Shown here piece after piece: positions 29,435 through 30,656 of a stretch of DNA of 30,656 nt. The notes below the pieces were generated by a model. That model was given only the letters and a program-made list of their open reading frames with translations, was not told where the DNA came from and ran no database searches. Source of the stretch: Ophiothrix spiculata (lineage: Eukaryota; Echinodermata; Ophiuroidea; Amphilepidida; Ophiotrichidae); NCBI GenBank assembly GCA_000969725.1, contig JXSR01S074766.1; one strand, written 5' to 3'. Each line of letters opens with the position of its first letter. Within the stretch, counting starts at the first letter, position 1. A program made the position numbers and the translations under genes.

Positions 29435-30656
29435 AAACTGATATTATCGTAAAACTGTTTCCTAAATGTATATAACAATCCGAAACTACACTCAATAACC
29501 CTTGAGGTATGGAGCAAGCAATTGGACTCTGTTACGAGCTCCGTTAGCTTCGTAGCATATCTTTTGTGTTCTACAACTTTTTGAACTGGTATTATTGTAT
29601 TGTGTAAGAGACTCGAAATGATTGATTAGGATTGATTAAGACCAAATTGATATCAATATTTTTTGCACATGAATCGTTCATGATTTTGGTATTATTTTTT
29701 ATTAATTTTGTTGATGCCACATGGACAAACATTGATCAGAAGATCATTCGAATATTACGTTTAATTTTAAATAACCCCTTTTGTAAATAGTTTTGAACTC
29801 ATAGATCTCTCTATGAAAAACTCAATATGTGAAAAATATCAAAATGTGAAAAAAATCAAAATACTACTCCGAAAAGTTAAACATTTCAAATAGAACAGTA
29901 TGCTTAGTCTAATATCAAATGTAACGCACCTTTTTACATTAATATAAAATCTAGAACATGTTCCAGCTGTAAACTTAGACATAGGTTATGAGAAAAACAT
30001 GAGCAATATGTTGATATCAAAATCATAAATAGCTTGAAATGATTCTGCAGTTTTAAGAAAATTCAATGACAAAAATGGTTAAAAGACAGGAAAAGAAAAT
30101 TATTCGAAAAACATTCAATCAATAAATAAGTGGAATCTAGTTGACGTGATGTAAAACAAATTGTGCAAAAGTACCACTTAAGGTATGTAAAGACACAAGT
30201 TGTTTCATTAAGGCTAAAAGTACAAAACTAGCCGTCTGATAATTTAAAATGAAATATTCTTCTAACAATTTGTTAACCACATTTTATACGTGAAAGGTAG
30301 AAACCATCTGCTTAACAATTATATTTTTTTCTAGACGTATGTTCTGTTAGATGAGATTGAGATCCTATCCAATTATGGCATTAGCGGTATGTTGCATAAT
30401 TTATGAGGTAAAGTTTTCCTTTAGCGAAGCGCACTGGAGTGATACAATTATACATTACCATTCAGGCTAAATTGAAGGAATATGTATAGTCAGTATTAGA
30501 GCTAGATGTTAAATGGGGACTGTAAGTTTCTGTCCCCGTAAAAACCAAACATTTAACATTTTTACGGTGTACCATGAGGGCCATGTATATAAAAAAATAA
30601 AAAATAAAAAAAATAAAAAACAGTCATTCAAAAACACATTAATATTTATTTTATTT
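29435..30656. other. Unit 3 sequence to the window end
   Basis: Positions 29,435-29,760 match 5034-5390. Positions 29,940-30,320 match 7640-8110, with the unit 1 insertions absent. Positions 30,340-30,560 match 8600-8830. The last bases (30,586-30,620) are an A-rich low-complexity run of AAAAAAT type. No gene is recognised. Confidence 0.55.

Larger units (their letters stand above)
24575..30656. repeat. Tandem paralogous unit 3, cut by the window end
   Basis: The third large unit starts at the GTGGCGCC block (24,581-24,586) and continues past the exon at 25,180-25,233. Correspondences read by eye are 25,163-26,027 to 3022-3840; 26,630-27,120 to 3846-4330; 28,140-28,640 to 4240-4740; 28,790-29,760 to 4768-5390; 29,940-30,320 to 7640-8110; and 30,340-30,560 to 8600-8830. 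It lacks the piggyBac-like element, the two MITEs and the foldback present in unit 1, so it supplies empty-site comparisons for those. It has its own MITE and LINE tail. Confidence 0.75.

Noticed and set aside
1..30656. CRISPR arrays, bacterial operons, rRNA or tRNA genes
   Set aside because: No regularly spaced short repeats, no ribosome binding site and gene pairs, and no cloverleaf with matching A and B boxes were found.

Overview
The window looks like intergenic or intronic DNA from an invertebrate animal. It is AT-rich on both strands, every open frame is short, homopolymer runs are common, and the recognisable mobile elements are animal-type: a Tc1/mariner-like element with a decayed transposase, a second TA-flanked element, TTAA-flanked piggyBac-like elements, long-inverted-repeat MITEs and a 5'-truncated LINE. 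I cannot assign the host beyond a metazoan. Bacterial features (ribosome binding sites, operons, CRISPR) are absent.

The main organisation is a tandem array of degenerate paralogous units. The base unit is several kilobases long and is lengthened by later insertions. Using a recurring GTGGCGCC block as the start of each unit, unit 1 runs from about 0.7 to 9.5 kb, unit 2 from about 9.5 to 17.8 kb, a nested set of partial sub-units fills about 16.4-24.75 kb, and unit 3 runs from about 24.6 kb to the end. Each of the three large units carries the same short coding exon on the minus strand (3036-3089, 11459-11512, 25180-25233). It encodes MDFVMSRSSRRMSSDYRK and is followed directly by a GTAAG splice donor. 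The three copies differ only at two synonymous sites, although the sequence immediately downstream has diverged. An upstream region with a TTACGTCA-like site and a TATA box is shared, but both are altered in the middle copy. The simplest reading is a tandemly duplicated minus-strand gene family whose first coding exon and promoter are visible. The remaining exons are not securely identified; a candidate second exon is visible only in copy 3.

Layout: 0-0.3 kb, an 83-bp direct repeat; 0.7-2.4 kb, downstream part of unit 1; 2.44-2.86 kb, foldback element; 3.0-3.5 kb, exon and promoter 1; 3.5-5.4 kb, duplicated upstream sequence; 5.4-7.4 kb, three inserted elements (piggyBac-like, long-TIR MITE, 784-bp element); 7.4-9.5 kb, unit sequence with a second foldback; 10.05-10.27 kb, a GC-rich inserted patch; 11.4-12.0 kb, exon and promoter 2; 12.03-13.10 kb, TA-flanked element; 14.2-16.1 kb, more insertions; 16.4-24.75 kb, nested duplications interrupted by mariner (18.8-19.9), a 426-bp insert (21.0-21.4), an inverted piggyBac-like copy (21.9-22.4) and a palindrome-bearing insert (23.0-24.4); 25.2-25.7 kb, exon and promoter 3; 26-30.6 kb, duplicated upstream sequence with a MITE (27.2-27.5) and a LINE tail (29.06-29.43).

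Because the units are paralogous, several insertions can be compared with an uninterrupted copy inside the same window. That comparison is the main evidence for their boundaries and target-site duplications. All homology statements come from reading the sequence by eye; no alignment or database search was run.
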